Shown here piece after piece: positions 44,621-54,078 of a stretch of DNA of 64,000 nucleotides (its first letter is position 1; each line of letters begins with the position of its first letter). Location: assembly GCA_963792075.1 (NCBI GenBank), contig CAWBUW010000012.1, forward strand, positions 1,426,001 through 1,490,000, written 5' to 3'. The translations under genes and the position numbers were made by a program. This stretch comes from CAWBUW01 sp963792075. GTDB lineage: Bacteria > Chloroflexota > Anaerolineae > Anaerolineales > UBA4823. Under the pieces are notes generated by a model. That model was given only the letters and a program-made list of their open reading frames with translations, was not told where the DNA came from and ran no database searches.

Positions 44621-45157
44621 TTATTCTCCCTTGATATGGTCGACGGTTTGCCACTCGCCCGCGTAACGAACCCCGTAGGGCTGCGCTGCCTGGACCGTAT
44701 AGGCCCAGTGCAGCTCTATCAGTTGCCTCAAGTGCAGCAGGTCATGTGCGGCCCATGCCGCAAACACATCCCCGGCGCTGATCTGCCCGAACGGCGTTGG
44801 GCACGCTGCCTGCCAGTTTGGAGCGGACAGGTCTTTGAGCCAGACGAGCGACTGCTCCCGTTCGCGCAGGAAGTTGCTGAGGGATTGCTCCAGGTCGCGC
44901 TCGTTGTAGCGCCGCTGAGACACCCATCCCTGTGGGTCAAGGGCGCGCCAGGGCTCGTCCGGCCGGTGGAGCAGGTCATCCAGATGAGCGCGGAAGTCTT
45001 GGCGTTCTTCGTCGTAGAGATGGTTGATGACTTCGAGCATCGACCAGGAATCCGCCTCAGGCTTCCAGCGTGCCTGTGCCTCGGAAATGCCCCCGCACAG
45101 GCTGCGGATGGAGTCTGCCTGGTTTGCCAGTTGCTTAATGAAATGTACAGCATTCAT
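44621..45157 (-). CDS. DinB-family protein
   Basis: A 178-residue four-helix-bundle protein of the DinB/YfiT type, with the expected metal-binding histidines in VINHLYDEE (helix 2) and HDLLHLRQL (C-terminal helix). Members are metal-dependent thiol transferases or hydrolases, or are uncharacterised. AGAGGT precedes the ATG. It is upstream of the Lon-like gene with no gap, which suggests a shared stress role, but the substrate is unknown. Confidence 0.85.
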   Translation of the reverse strand: MNAVHFIKQLANQADSIRSLCGGISEAQARWKPEADSWSMLEVINHLYDEERQDFRAHLDDLLHRPDEPWRALDPQGWVSQRRYNERDLEQSLSNFLREREQSLVWLKDLSAPNWQAACPTPFGQISAGDVFAAWAAHDLLHLRQLIELHWAYTVQAAQPYGVRYAGEWQTVDHIKGE

Positions 45158-45229
45158 CGCGCACCTCTTGAGTTCTATTTAGCTTGTATTGGGCGGTGTG
45201 GTCGCTCATTACAACCTAAAAATTCTTTG

Positions 45230-45379
45230 AATAATTGATTGTAGCACCAAAAGGCCTTTACAAATCTACCGGGTGGTTCTATTATACGGCTACCTGCAGG
45301 GCTTCCTGGACGATCAGGTAGAGGCGTATGTCCATCAAGAGATCGAGCAGTTGGTCGCGCTGTTTGGGCTCGATTGAGT
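45230..45379 (+). pseudogene. Probable 3' remnant of a coding sequence
   Basis: An open stretch of about 50 codons ending in TGA at 45379 and lacking an ATG. The C-terminal part is protein-like (VVLLYGYLQGFLDDQVEAYVHQEIEQLVALFGLD, read in pieces of normal composition) and resembles the last helices of a TetR-type regulator, but this is only an impression. It lies just before the Fe-S protein gene. It may be a decayed gene or chance. Confidence 0.35.
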
Positions 45380-45398
45380 TTTACTTTTGGAGCATAGT

Positions 45399-46316
45399 AT
45401 GCGGTCTCAAATCAAAGACTTGATTGTTCCTGGCGTGGTCTTACTCGCCTTTTGGGCTCTGGGCATCTGGGGATTCACAGCCTCGGGTTACGTCCAGCCG
45501 CTGATTATGTTCGGCTACATCGGCACCGCGCTGGGCATCGGCCTGGGGCTGTATGCGACGCTGCCCAAGAAACAAAAGCCCTGGGGCCGCCGGCTGACTC
45601 TGTTCCTGATCGGGCTGTTCCTGGTCGGGTTTGCCATCTTCCTGGGACATGAGAACGTGCAGTTGGAGGGAGCCATCTTTGGCTTATTGACTGGCGTCAT
45701 CCAGATGGCGGTTATCCATTATTTTATTGCCAAGATCTTCGGCCCGCTGCTCTTTGGAAGGTTGTGGTGCGGCTGGGCCTGCTGGACGGTGATGGTGCTG
45801 GATCTGCTGCCCTTCAAGCGCCCCAGCGGGAGGCTGCCGGACAAATGGGGCTGGCTGCGCTACCTGCACTTTGGCCTCAGCGTGGGCATGGTGCTGGTAT
45901 TAGTCTTTGGGTTTGGCTTCAAGGACGGGGCGACCGGTGCTGCCGCAGTGACCTGGTTTATTGTGGGCAATCTGCTGTATTACGCTGTGGGGATTACCCT
46001 GGCTTATGTGCTCAAGGATAACCGCGCTTTTTGCAAGTACGTATGCCCGGTCAGCGTGCCGCTCAAGCTCACCACCCGCTTTTCGCTGCTCAAGATTGGC
46101 GGCGAGGCGGCCAGATGCAATGATTGTAATGCCTGCGAAAAGCTCTGCCCGATGGATGTGCGCATCAGTGATTATGTCCTGGACGGAAAGCGCGTGCTCT
46201 CGACAGAATGCAGCCTGTGCCAGACCTGCGTCACCGTCTGCGCTCAGGACGCGCTGAAGCTTTCGTTCGGCTTTGACCTGGGCGGAAAAGAGCTGCTCAA
46301 GATGCGCTCAACTTAA
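45399..46316 (+). CDS. NapH/NosR-like membrane 4Fe-4S protein
   Basis: A 305-residue membrane protein with about six helices (about 10-215) and a C-terminal cytoplasmic pair of 4Fe-4S clusters. CNDCNACEKLCP and CSLCQTCVTVCA give the eight Cys ligands. Additional Cys pairs occur in CGWACW and FCKYVCP, as in NapH/NosR/RdxA-type electron-transfer proteins. It would pass electrons across or along the membrane, but no reductase gene is adjacent, so the partner is unknown. The ATG at 45399 is preferred because GGAG lies seven bases upstream; an in-frame TTG precedes it. Confidence 0.88.
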   Translation: MRSQIKDLIVPGVVLLAFWALGIWGFTASGYVQPLIMFGYIGTALGIGLGLYATLPKKQKPWGRRLTLFLIGLFLVGFAIFLGHENVQLEGAIFGLLTGVIQMAVIHYFIAKIFGPLLFGRLWCGWACWTVMVLDLLPFKRPSGRLPDKWGWLRYLHFGLSVGMVLVLVFGFGFKDGATGAAAVTWFIVGNLLYYAVGITLAYVLKDNRAFCKYVCPVSVPLKLTTRFSLLKIGGEAARCNDCNACEKLCPMDVRISDYVLDGKRVLSTECSLCQTCVTVCAQDALKLSFGFDLGGKELLKMRST

Positions 46317-46397
46317 AAATGGGGGTGTTTTGCACGCGCGAAATGAGATATATTTCTTTATGGAAAAGGCCTTTGCTCACATAGGAGAATCTTTACG

Positions 46398-47267
46398 ATG
46401 AAGAACCAGACTACTCTGCTTTGGATGGTGATCCTGATCACCTTCCTGGCGATGCTCGCGGCTGGCGCGGGCCTCTTTTATCAAACGGCTGGTGAGCCTT
46501 ATGCGTTTACCAGCCACCGCGGCGAGGCCGTGACGTTGACCGGGCATGGGCTGTATGCCTATGATACCGTCAGTTCCAGTGCCCAGACGCAGGCTAACGA
46601 CTTTGTGACCCTGGTGTTGGGGGTGCCGCTGTTGCTTATTTCAGCCTGGTTGACTATGCGCGGCTCGCTGCGCGGCCACCTATTGCTGACCGGCACGCTC
46701 GGCTTCTTTCTGTACACCTACATGTCCATGTCTTTCCTGGCGGCGTACAATGCCCTGTTTCTGGTCTATGTGGCGCTGTTCAGCCTCAGCCTGTTCGCCT
46801 TTATCCTGAGCATGTTGAGGTTCGACCTGCAAACCTTACCTGGTCGCTTTTCCGACCGTCTGCCGCGCGGCTGGATTGCCGGGGCTTTGTTCCTGGGCGG
46901 CGGTTTTCTGCTGCTGGCCTGGTTGGGGCGCATCGTGCCACCGCTGCTGCAAAACCAGGTCCCTCCCCTGGAAAACACTACGACCCTGGTGATCCAGGCT
47001 ATGGATCTGGGTTTGATTGTGCCACTGTCAATCCTCTCCGGCGTGCTGCTCCTGCGCCGCAGCGCCTGGGGCTACTTGCTGGCTTCGGTCGCCGTGTTGA
47101 AATTCGTCACGATGGGCACGGCGGTTAGCATGATGGGCATCAACTTGGTCCGCGCAGGTGTGCCCGCCAGCCCCGTGGAGCTGGTGGTGTTCCCGACGAT
47201 CACTTTGCTGAATATGGGGATGGCGGTCCTGCTGCTGCGGAATGTTAAGCCAGGGACGGCGACCTGA
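46398..47267 (+). CDS. Polytopic membrane protein, unknown function
   Basis: A 289-residue protein with about seven hydrophobic segments. The first (about 8-28) is followed by an extracytoplasmic loop (about 30-70), then TM pairs to the C-terminus. It was not assigned to a family. AGGAG lies 15 bp before the ATG. It follows the Fe-S membrane protein after 81 bp on the same strand, so the two may be co-transcribed. It ends 19 bp before the convergent transaldolase stop with no visible terminator. Confidence 0.8.
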   Translation: MKNQTTLLWMVILITFLAMLAAGAGLFYQTAGEPYAFTSHRGEAVTLTGHGLYAYDTVSSSAQTQANDFVTLVLGVPLLLISAWLTMRGSLRGHLLLTGTLGFFLYTYMSMSFLAAYNALFLVYVALFSLSLFAFILSMLRFDLQTLPGRFSDRLPRGWIAGALFLGGGFLLLAWLGRIVPPLLQNQVPPLENTTTLVIQAMDLGLIVPLSILSGVLLLRRSAWGYLLASVAVLKFVTMGTAVSMMGINLVRAGVPASPVELVVFPTITLLNMGMAVLLLRNVKPGTAT

Positions 47268-47286
47268 TCTGCTTTTTTTACTGTTG

Positions 47287-48405
47287 CTAGGCCGTCGCTT
47301 TCCGGCGGTCATGCACCGCCTTCAGCAGCACGGTGAAGGCGTCTGAGAAAGATTTGACCCCCTCTTCTTCTAACTCACGGGTAACCGTGTTCATCGAAAT
47401 CCCCAGGTCTTCCAGGTTAGCCAGCGCCTGGCGAGCCCCATCCAGGTCTTCCTCCAGGCTTAACCGCACCTGTCCATGATCCAGAAATGCCACCAGGGTT
47501 TGCGGTGGGACGGTATCGACCGTATCTGGCCCAACCAGCTCCTCCACGTAGAGCACGTCGCGATATGCCGGGTTCTTGGTGCTGGTAGAAGCCCATAAGG
47601 GGCGCTGGACGCGGGCGCCCTTCGTTTTAAGCTTCAGGAACCGTTGCGTCGCAAACACCTGCTTGAAGTCCGCATACGCCAGGCGGGCATTGGCGATCGC
47701 AGCCTTACCGGGCAGTGTTTCCGCTTTCTTCGCCTGTGAGCCGCCCGCTTGAATGATGCCCTGCAGGCGTGGATCGACCTTGGTATCGACACGAGAAACA
47801 AAGAAGGATGCTACCGAAGCAATCCTGCCCACCGGCAGCCCTGCTTCTACCCGCTGTTCCAGCCCTTTCAGATAGGCGTCCATCACTTCGCCGTAGCGTA
47901 CGAGCGAGAAGATCAAAGTCACGTTCACGTTGATCCCCGTTGCAATGGCCTCGCTGATAGCCGGGATGCCTGCCTTCGTCGCAGGAATTTTGATCATCAG
48001 GTTAGGCCGGTTGACGCGTTGCCACAACTCCTTGGCCTGGGCCAGTGTTCCGGCGGTATCGTTGGCCAGGTAAGGGCTGACTTCCAGGCTGACATAGCCA
48101 TCGCCGGCATGGCTCTGCTGGTAAAGCGGCAAGAAGAGGTCCGCAGCCGCCTGGATATCCTCCACCGCCAGGTGGAAGAAAATCTCCTCGTCGCTCAAAT
48201 TAGATTTAACCAGCGGGAGCAGGCTTCCATCGTAATCCTGCGATTTGGTGATCGCATTCATAAAAATGGTCGGGTTGGAGGTCACCCCGCGGATCTCGCC
48301 GCGTTCGATCATCCCCGCCATCTCACCGTTCTTCAGCAGATGACGCTGGATGTTGTCATACCAGACGGATTGGCCACACTCAAACAGTTTTAAAGTCGCA
48401 TTCAT
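47287..48405 (-). CDS. tal: Transaldolase
   Basis: A 372-residue transaldolase of the longer actinobacterial/cyanobacterial-type subfamily. The Schiff-base Lys lies in NLMIKIPATKAG, and GVTSNPTIFMNAI is the N-terminal signature. It transfers a dihydroxyacetone unit between sedoheptulose 7-phosphate and glyceraldehyde 3-phosphate in the pentose-phosphate pathway. It is the last gene of the minus-strand unit SDR, larA-like, gnd, tkt, tal. A long hairpin lies between tkt and tal, so tal expression may be reduced relative to tkt. Confidence 0.93.
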   Translation of the reverse strand: MNATLKLFECGQSVWYDNIQRHLLKNGEMAGMIERGEIRGVTSNPTIFMNAITKSQDYDGSLLPLVKSNLSDEEIFFHLAVEDIQAAADLFLPLYQQSHAGDGYVSLEVSPYLANDTAGTLAQAKELWQRVNRPNLMIKIPATKAGIPAISEAIATGINVNVTLIFSLVRYGEVMDAYLKGLEQRVEAGLPVGRIASVASFFVSRVDTKVDPRLQGIIQAGGSQAKKAETLPGKAAIANARLAYADFKQVFATQRFLKLKTKGARVQRPLWASTSTKNPAYRDVLYVEELVGPDTVDTVPPQTLVAFLDHGQVRLSLEEDLDGARQALANLEDLGISMNTVTRELEEEGVKSFSDAFTVLLKAVHDRRKATA

Positions 48406-48416
48406 TTCTACCTCTT

Positions 48417-48461
48417 TTTATACGGGTTTGCGCAGGCACTGCCTGCGCAAACCCGTATAAA
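48417..48461 (-). terminator. Perfect 21-bp hairpin between tkt and tal
   Basis: Arms 48417-48437 and 48441-48461 are exact reverse complements with an ACT loop. It starts 2 bp after the tkt stop and ends 11 bp before the tal start, so it would act as a partial terminator or processing/stability element inside the operon. Confidence 0.7.
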
Positions 48462-48463
48462 TT

Positions 48464-50470
48464 TTATTTTAGGAGATCGAGCGCAATTCGCTCGATATTT
48501 TCAACCGAGAAGCCCAGGTTCTTGAATATAATGCCTACCGGTGCGGATGCGCCGTAGCGGTCCAGCCCCAGGACATGGCCTTTCAGCCCGGTCCAGCGCT
48601 GCCAGCCCTGCGAGACCCCCGCTTCGACGGACAGCCGCAGCTCGACTTCGGGCAGCAAGACCGAGTTGCGGTAAGCCTGATCCTGGTCGCTAAACAGCTC
48701 CCAACTGGGGAAAGAGACCAACCGTACCGCCACGCCCTGGCTTTCCAGCCGTTTGCCGGCCTGGAGGATCAGCCCGACTTCGGAGCCGCTGGCCATCAGG
48801 ATCATTTGCGGTTTGCCCTGACCCAGGTCGGCCAGCACGTAAGCGCCCTTGCGCAGTCCTTCTGCCGGAGCTAATACGGTGCGGTCGAGGGTCGGCACGC
48901 TTTGCCGGGTGAGCACCAGGGCGGTCGGCCGGTGGCGATTTTCGATGGCTACCGTCCAGGCTTCGCGCACCTCGTTGGCATCCGCCGGGCGCAGCGTGAC
49001 CAGGTTGGGGATGGCGCGCAGCGCTGCCAGTTGTTCCACCGGCTGGTGCGTCGGACCGTCTTCGCCCACGCCGATGCTGTCGTGGGTATAAACCCAGATC
49101 GAGCCCAGGCTCGAAAGCGCCGAGAGGCGCACCGGCGGGCGCATGTAATCGGAGAAAACCATGAAGGTGGCGCCGAAGGGAATCACCCCGCCATGGTAAG
49201 ACATGCCGTTGACCAGCGAGCCCATGCTGTGCTCGCGCACGCCAAAGTGGATGTTGCGTCCCTCGTGGCAGTCTGCGGCAAAGGTGGGCAGGTCGTTCAG
49301 CCAGGTGTTGGTTGAAGGCGCCAGGTCTGCCGAGCCGCCCATCAATTCGGGAATCGTGGCCGCCAGCGCATTCAATACCTTGCCCGAAGACGCCCTGGTA
49401 GCCAGGCCTTTCTCGTCAGCCGGGAATTGCGGCAGGCCAGCGTTCCAACCGGCGGGCAGCGTACCGGCCAGCCGGCGGCTCAGCTCGGCTTCCAGGTCGG
49501 GATAGGCGGCGCGGTAGTCTTTCATCTTTTTCTGCCACTCACCTTCCCACCTTTTCCCGCGTTTCACGGCCTGGCGGAAGAAAGCCAGCGCCGCCTCGGG
49601 AATATAGAAGCGCGGCTCTTTCGGCCAGCCCAGTTTCTCTTTGGCTCCGTTCAGCTCGGCCTCGCCCGGCGGTTCGCCGTGCGCTTTGGACGTGCCGGCC
49701 CGCGTCGGCAGGCCGTAGCCAATGGTCGTGCGCACCATGATCAGCGACGGCCGCGGGTCTTTTTTAGCTTTCTTGATCGCCCGGTCGATGGCTTCAACAT
49801 CCAGGCCGTTTTCCACCCGCTGCACATGCCAGCCATAGGCCTCGAAGCGTTTTCCCCGGTCTTCGGTGAAGGTGATGTCCGTCGAGCCTTCGATCGAGAT
49901 GTGGTTGTCGTCATACAGGTAGATCAGCTTGCCCAACTGCAGGTGGCCGGCGATGGAAGCAGCCTCGGAGGACACGCCCTCCATCAGGTCGCCATCGGTG
50001 ACGATGGCGTAGATAGTATGATTGACCACCTCGTGCCCGGCGCGGTTGAATACCTTTGCCAGGTGCGCTTCGGCAATCGCCATGCCTACCCCGTTGGAAA
50101 AGCCCTGGCCCAGCGGCCCGGTGGTCGTTTCAACGCCGGGAGTCAGCCCGTATTCCGGGTGTCCGGGGGTCAGGCTGCCCCACTGGCGGAAGCGCTTCAG
50201 CTCGTCCAGGGGCAGGGCATAACCGGTCAGGTGCAGCAGGCTGTAGAGCAGCATCGAGCCATGTCCGCCCGAAAGGATGAAGCGGTCACGGTCGGCCCAG
50301 TGTGGATTGGACGGGTTATGGCGCAGGTGGCGCGTCCAGATGGTGTAAGCCAGCGGCGCTGCGCCCATGGGCAGGCCCGGATGGCCGGATTTGGCCTGCT
50401 CTACGCCGTCTGCAGAAAGGAAGCGCAGGGTGTTGATTGCCAGGTTTTGGAGTTCTTGAGTCTCTTTCAT
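48464..50470 (-). CDS. tkt: Transketolase
   Basis: A 668-residue transketolase, the usual length. Visible features are the N-terminal LSADGVEQAKSGHPGLPMGAAPLAY, the thiamine-diphosphate motif beginning TDGDLMEGVSSEAASIAGHL and ending near DDNHISIEG, and the central pyrimidine-binding GVREHSMGSLVNGM. It moves two-carbon units between pentose and hexose phosphates. The start at 50470 uses the GGGAG found within the end of gnd; a second in-frame ATG 18 bp upstream lies inside gnd. Only 8 bp separate it from gnd. Confidence 0.95.
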   Translation of the reverse strand: MKETQELQNLAINTLRFLSADGVEQAKSGHPGLPMGAAPLAYTIWTRHLRHNPSNPHWADRDRFILSGGHGSMLLYSLLHLTGYALPLDELKRFRQWGSLTPGHPEYGLTPGVETTTGPLGQGFSNGVGMAIAEAHLAKVFNRAGHEVVNHTIYAIVTDGDLMEGVSSEAASIAGHLQLGKLIYLYDDNHISIEGSTDITFTEDRGKRFEAYGWHVQRVENGLDVEAIDRAIKKAKKDPRPSLIMVRTTIGYGLPTRAGTSKAHGEPPGEAELNGAKEKLGWPKEPRFYIPEAALAFFRQAVKRGKRWEGEWQKKMKDYRAAYPDLEAELSRRLAGTLPAGWNAGLPQFPADEKGLATRASSGKVLNALAATIPELMGGSADLAPSTNTWLNDLPTFAADCHEGRNIHFGVREHSMGSLVNGMSYHGGVIPFGATFMVFSDYMRPPVRLSALSSLGSIWVYTHDSIGVGEDGPTHQPVEQLAALRAIPNLVTLRPADANEVREAWTVAIENRHRPTALVLTRQSVPTLDRTVLAPAEGLRKGAYVLADLGQGKPQMILMASGSEVGLILQAGKRLESQGVAVRLVSFPSWELFSDQDQAYRNSVLLPEVELRLSVEAGVSQGWQRWTGLKGHVLGLDRYGASAPVGIIFKNLGFSVENIERIALDLLK

Positions 50471-50478
50471 AAATATAG

Positions 50479-51864
50479 TTACTCCCATTGGGTGTGGAAC
50501 ACGCCTTCTTTATCTACCCTGCGGTAGGTGTGAGCGCCAAAAAAGTCACGCTGGCCCTGGGTCAGGTTGGCAGGCAGAACTTCCGAGCGGTAAGCGTCGA
50601 AGTACGCCAGGGAGGCGCTGGTGGCCAACATCGGGATGCCCAGGCCAACTGCCGTTTGCACGACCTTGCGCCAGGCGCTTTGCCGGCTCAGGACTGCCTC
50701 TGTGAACGCCTCATCCAACAGCAGGTTGGGCAGCTCAGGGCTGCGGCGGTACGCCTGGGTGATGTCGCTCAACAGCGAGGCGCGGATGATGCAGCCTGCC
50801 CGCCAGACCGGTACGATCTGGGAAAGGTCGATATTCCAATTATATTCTTTCGAAGCCATTTTCAACAGGCTCAAACCCTGAGCGTAGGAAGTGATCTTGC
50901 TGGCATACAGCGCCTGTTCTGCTGCAGCAACCAGCGCTTTTTTGTCCCCGGTATACTTTCCGGCGCTGCCCAAGACTTTCGAAGCGATCACGCGCTCTGC
51001 TTTGAGCGCCGAGAGCAAGCGGCTTTCGACCGCCGCGTTGATGGTCGGGATGGCTGCGCCGGTATCCAGGGCTGTCTGGCTGGCCCATTTCCCGGTTCCC
51101 TTCTGGGCCGCCTCGTCCAGGATCACATCCACCAGTGATTTGCCCGTTTCCTCATCGATCCGTGCCAGGATCTTGGCGGTGATCTCGATCAGGTACGAGT
51201 GCAGCACACGCGTATTCCACTCGGTAAAAATACCGGCCAGCTCCTGGTTGGAGAGGCCCGCGCCGCGGTGCAGCAGGTCATAGATCTCTGCGATCAACTG
51301 CATGTCGCCGTACTCGATGCCGTTGTGCACCATCTTGACGTAGTGCCCCGCGCCGCCGGGGCCCATCCATGCCACGCAGGCTTCGCCATCTTCGGCTTTT
51401 GCGGCGATGGCCTGGAACATCTTCTGGACGCGCGGCCAGGCTTCTGCAGAGCCGCCGGGCATCAGGCTGGGGCCCCATAAGGCTCCGCTCTCGCCGCCCG
51501 ATACGCCCATCCCAATGAAATATAATCCGTCCTGCGCCAGCTCTTTGACGCGCCGTTCTGTGTCAGCGAAAAAGGAGTTACCACCATCGATGATCAGGTC
51601 ACCTTTTTGCAAATAAGGCTTCAGCGAAGCAATGGCCGTATCTACCGGCGCCCCGGCTGGAACCATCAAGAAGAGCGTGCGTGGCGGGGTGAGCGCCTGC
51701 ACCAGCTCTTCGAGCGAATTGGTGACCTTCACGTCAAAATCTGCTGGCAGTTTCGGGGCTACGTCATACCCGATCGGCGGGTACCCGTTGCGCACAAAAT
51801 TCTGCGCCAGGCTGCGCCCCATGACGCCTAGACCTAGGATCCCAAGCGAATATTTTGTTTCCAT
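50479..51864 (-). CDS. gnd: 6-Phosphogluconate dehydrogenase (decarboxylating)
   Basis: A 461-residue enzyme that converts 6-phosphogluconate to ribulose 5-phosphate, CO2 and NAD(P)H. The Rossmann motif is LGILGLGVMGRSLAQNF, followed by DGGNSFF, GVSGGESGALWGPSLMPGG and the catalytic KMVHNGIEYGDMQLIAE. The ATG at 51864 has GGAG upstream. No G6P dehydrogenase or 6-phosphogluconolactonase lies nearby, so its substrate may come from gluconate rather than from glucose 6-phosphate. That fits the larA-like gene immediately upstream (32-bp gap). Confidence 0.95.
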   Translation of the reverse strand: METKYSLGILGLGVMGRSLAQNFVRNGYPPIGYDVAPKLPADFDVKVTNSLEELVQALTPPRTLFLMVPAGAPVDTAIASLKPYLQKGDLIIDGGNSFFADTERRVKELAQDGLYFIGMGVSGGESGALWGPSLMPGGSAEAWPRVQKMFQAIAAKAEDGEACVAWMGPGGAGHYVKMVHNGIEYGDMQLIAEIYDLLHRGAGLSNQELAGIFTEWNTRVLHSYLIEITAKILARIDEETGKSLVDVILDEAAQKGTGKWASQTALDTGAAIPTINAAVESRLLSALKAERVIASKVLGSAGKYTGDKKALVAAAEQALYASKITSYAQGLSLLKMASKEYNWNIDLSQIVPVWRAGCIIRASLLSDITQAYRRSPELPNLLLDEAFTEAVLSRQSAWRKVVQTAVGLGIPMLATSASLAYFDAYRSEVLPANLTQGQRDFFGAHTYRRVDKEGVFHTQWE

Positions 51865-51896
51865 AATCTGCTCCACTCTTTCTTCTTGATTCTATA

Positions 51897-53162
51897 TTAC
51901 GTGCTGGCTTTCTGCCGGAAAAGGATCTCGCCTGCCCGTGGGACGTACAAAATCCCTTCCTCCTCCCGGTCTTTCCAGGATTCCACATCGATTTCTGCCG
52001 GGTCCAGGTAGCCCAGGTTCAACCGGGCGCAATCTGCCGCGGAGATCTTGCTGGCCAGGGTCACGCGCACGTTCGGTTTCTCGATGCCGTTTTCCATGAC
52101 CCCGGACCCGCGTACGTGTGTACTGTGCGCCAGCGCCCCCAACGGGATGTGCTTGAAGCGCTCCCAATCGTTCAGGAAATACGGCAGGATGTGATAGCCA
52201 ACCTCGTAAATATAGCGCCCGTGCACAGGACTGACCACGTCCAGGTGCGGAGCGTAGATGATCACTTCTCCGCCCATAGCCACGGCCGGCTCCAGCTTAT
52301 ACATGGCTTTGGCGGCGGTCCACAGCTCGTTATACATCGCCGGCGCGCAGGACAGCACGCGTTGGAAAGGCTTTTCACACCACCGAATATTCCGCTGCGC
52401 CGAAAGGTCCGCTGCCAGGCTCCATGCCTCGTACAGATCCCCCACAAACACTCCGGCCAGGTCGTGCCCCGTAACCACCAACGCTGCCAGCGTGACAGGC
52501 GTCCGCAGCCTCTGCGCCGCTGCGTGGATCATCGCCCGCACCGGCGTGTCTTTGATGCCGATGGTGCCGACCACCCCCGCCAGCGCCCCCAGCCAGTGGG
52601 TGGCGTTGATCATCTCCGGGCCTGAAATGCCCGGGAAAAGGTATTTGGCGCCACCCGACATGCCCACGACCTCATGCGGGAAGGTCGGGCCCAGGATCAG
52701 GATGTGGTCATAAGCCAACGCCAGTTTGTTTATCCGGATCACCACTTCATCCGGCAGCGAGGCATGCCAGCTTGCGCCCGCAAGCTGCTTGATCTCCTCC
52801 TGTTCCATCACACCCAAGGAAGCCAGCATAGCCGGATCGTCCCAGGCATGGTTGAACAGCCCGATGTGTTTGTAGGTTGTGGCCCGCTCTGCTGCGGTAA
52901 TTCCAACCAGTTGGTTCAGGGCCTCTTCAGGCAGGGCAGGGTGCGTCCCCAGCGCCACCATGAAGTCGAGCTGGCGCGCATCCTGCAATATCTCCACCAG
53001 CATGCGGAACAGTTCCGGCAGCGGCAGCGAGCGGGTGTGGTCGGGGATCAACACAAGTACACGCTGCCGGGTAAATCTCCCCGCCAGCCCCTGCGAGAGG
53101 GTCGCGTGGACTGTAGCGTGATCCAGCACACCGGATGCCGAGAAATTTTTTGAATAGATCAT
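51897..53162 (-). CDS. LarA-family nickel-pincer racemase/epimerase
   Basis: A 421-residue member of the LarA superfamily, which uses the nickel-pincer nucleotide cofactor to racemise or epimerise 2-hydroxyacids. Residues corresponding to those known in lactate racemase are present: D41 and R44 in DHTR, catalytic H74 in GTHPAL, H163 in FPHEVVGMSGG, the cofactor-linking K173 in GGAKYLFPG, and the nickel ligand H189 in NATHWL. The superfamily includes lactate, malate and phenyllactate racemases and a D-gluconate 2-epimerase. The neighbours SDR, gnd, tkt and tal favour a sugar acid (mannonate/gluconate) over lactate. No larB, larC or larE gene is in the window. Confidence 0.9.
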   Translation of the reverse strand: MIYSKNFSASGVLDHATVHATLSQGLAGRFTRQRVLVLIPDHTRSLPLPELFRMLVEILQDARQLDFMVALGTHPALPEEALNQLVGITAAERATTYKHIGLFNHAWDDPAMLASLGVMEQEEIKQLAGASWHASLPDEVVIRINKLALAYDHILILGPTFPHEVVGMSGGAKYLFPGISGPEMINATHWLGALAGVVGTIGIKDTPVRAMIHAAAQRLRTPVTLAALVVTGHDLAGVFVGDLYEAWSLAADLSAQRNIRWCEKPFQRVLSCAPAMYNELWTAAKAMYKLEPAVAMGGEVIIYAPHLDVVSPVHGRYIYEVGYHILPYFLNDWERFKHIPLGALAHSTHVRGSGVMENGIEKPNVRVTLASKISAADCARLNLGYLDPAEIDVESWKDREEEGILYVPRAGEILFRQKAST

Positions 53163-53190
53163 CGCAGCATCTCCTCATCGTCCGAAATTT

Positions 53191-53228
53191 CCATGTGTCA
53201 TGTACCCTGCAGGGTACATGACACATGG
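53191..53228 (-). terminator. Perfect 38-bp palindrome between SDR and larA-like genes
   Basis: CCATGTGTCATGTACCCTG (53191-53209) is followed directly by its reverse complement, with no loop bases. It lies 10 bp after the SDR stop and 28 bp before the larA-like start. Being inside an operon it may tune downstream expression. Confidence 0.7.
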
Positions 53229-53238
53229 AAAAAACTTT

Positions 53239-54078
53239 TTACACGCCGCTGTATGCGGAGAAGCCTCCGTCCACCGGGACCACAATCCCGGTCACAAAAG
53301 CCGAAGCCGGGGACATCAGCCATAACAAGGTGCCGTTCAAATCTTCTGGGCGGCCAAAGCGGCCCATCGGGGTGTGGTCCATGACCTTCTGGCCGCGCGG
53401 GGTGAGTTGGCCGGTCTCTTTATCGGTCATCAAGAAACGGTTTTGCTCGGTCAAGAAGAACCCTGGGGCGATCGCATTGACGCGGATTTCAGGGGAGTAC
53501 TCTTGCGCCATGTGCACTGCCAGCCACTGGGTGAAATTGCTCACCCCGGCTTTGGCCGCTGAATAGGCCGCAATGCGGGTGAGCGGGCGGAAGGCATTCA
53601 TGGACGACACGTTCAGGATCACGCCCTGCTTCCGCTCTGCCATATGCCGACCCACAACCTGCGCGGGGATGATGGTGCCCAGCAGGTTCAGTTCGAACAC
53701 CCAACGCAAAGCTTCTTGGGGCAGGTCAAAGAAGGATTTTTCAGCATTGGTGGTTGCTTCGGGTTTGTTGCCTCCGGCCGCGTTGATCAGGCCATCGATC
53801 TTTCCAAATTCGGCCAGGGTGAGGTCCACCGCAGCTTTCACCGACGCGGCCTCCAGCACATTGCTTTGCACTGCCAGCGCCCGTCCCGCGCCCGGTTTGC
53901 GCTCGAAGGAATCGACCATTTTTTGCGCCGCGGGCAGGTTGTAATCCAGGATGATCACGTTCGCCCCACATTCGAACAGCGCTCGGGCCATTTCTCCGCC
54001 CAACACGCCGCCGCCGCCGGTAACGACGATGCTCTGCCCGGTGAAATCATAAGCTTTTATGAATCAATTCTTGGTCAT
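53239..54078 (-). CDS. SDR oxidoreductase, mannonate/fructuronate-reductase-like, in-frame TGA at codon 5
   Basis: A short-chain dehydrogenase of about 279 residues. The NAD-binding motif TGGGGVLGG, NAG-equivalent NAAGG, catalytic SSMNAF and YSAAK, and the C-terminal VDGGFSAYSGV are visible. The sequence resembles SDR-type D-mannonate oxidoreductases (fructuronate to mannonate); gluconate 5-dehydrogenase is the alternative. The only start with a ribosome site (AAAGGAG before ATG at 54078) reads MTKN, then TGA (54064-54066), then continues in frame into FIKAYDFTGQSIVV. Restarting at the next ATG (54006) would lose the NAD motif. The gene may be inactivated, read through, or contain a sequence error. 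Confidence 0.82.

Noticed and set aside
49427..50527. Long plus-strand frame opposite transketolase
   Set aside because: Shadow of tkt, which has clear thiamine-diphosphate motifs in the other strand.
54064..54066. TGA as selenocysteine in the SDR
   Set aside because: It lies at codon 5, outside any active site, and no suitable downstream stem-loop was seen; SDRs are not selenoproteins.
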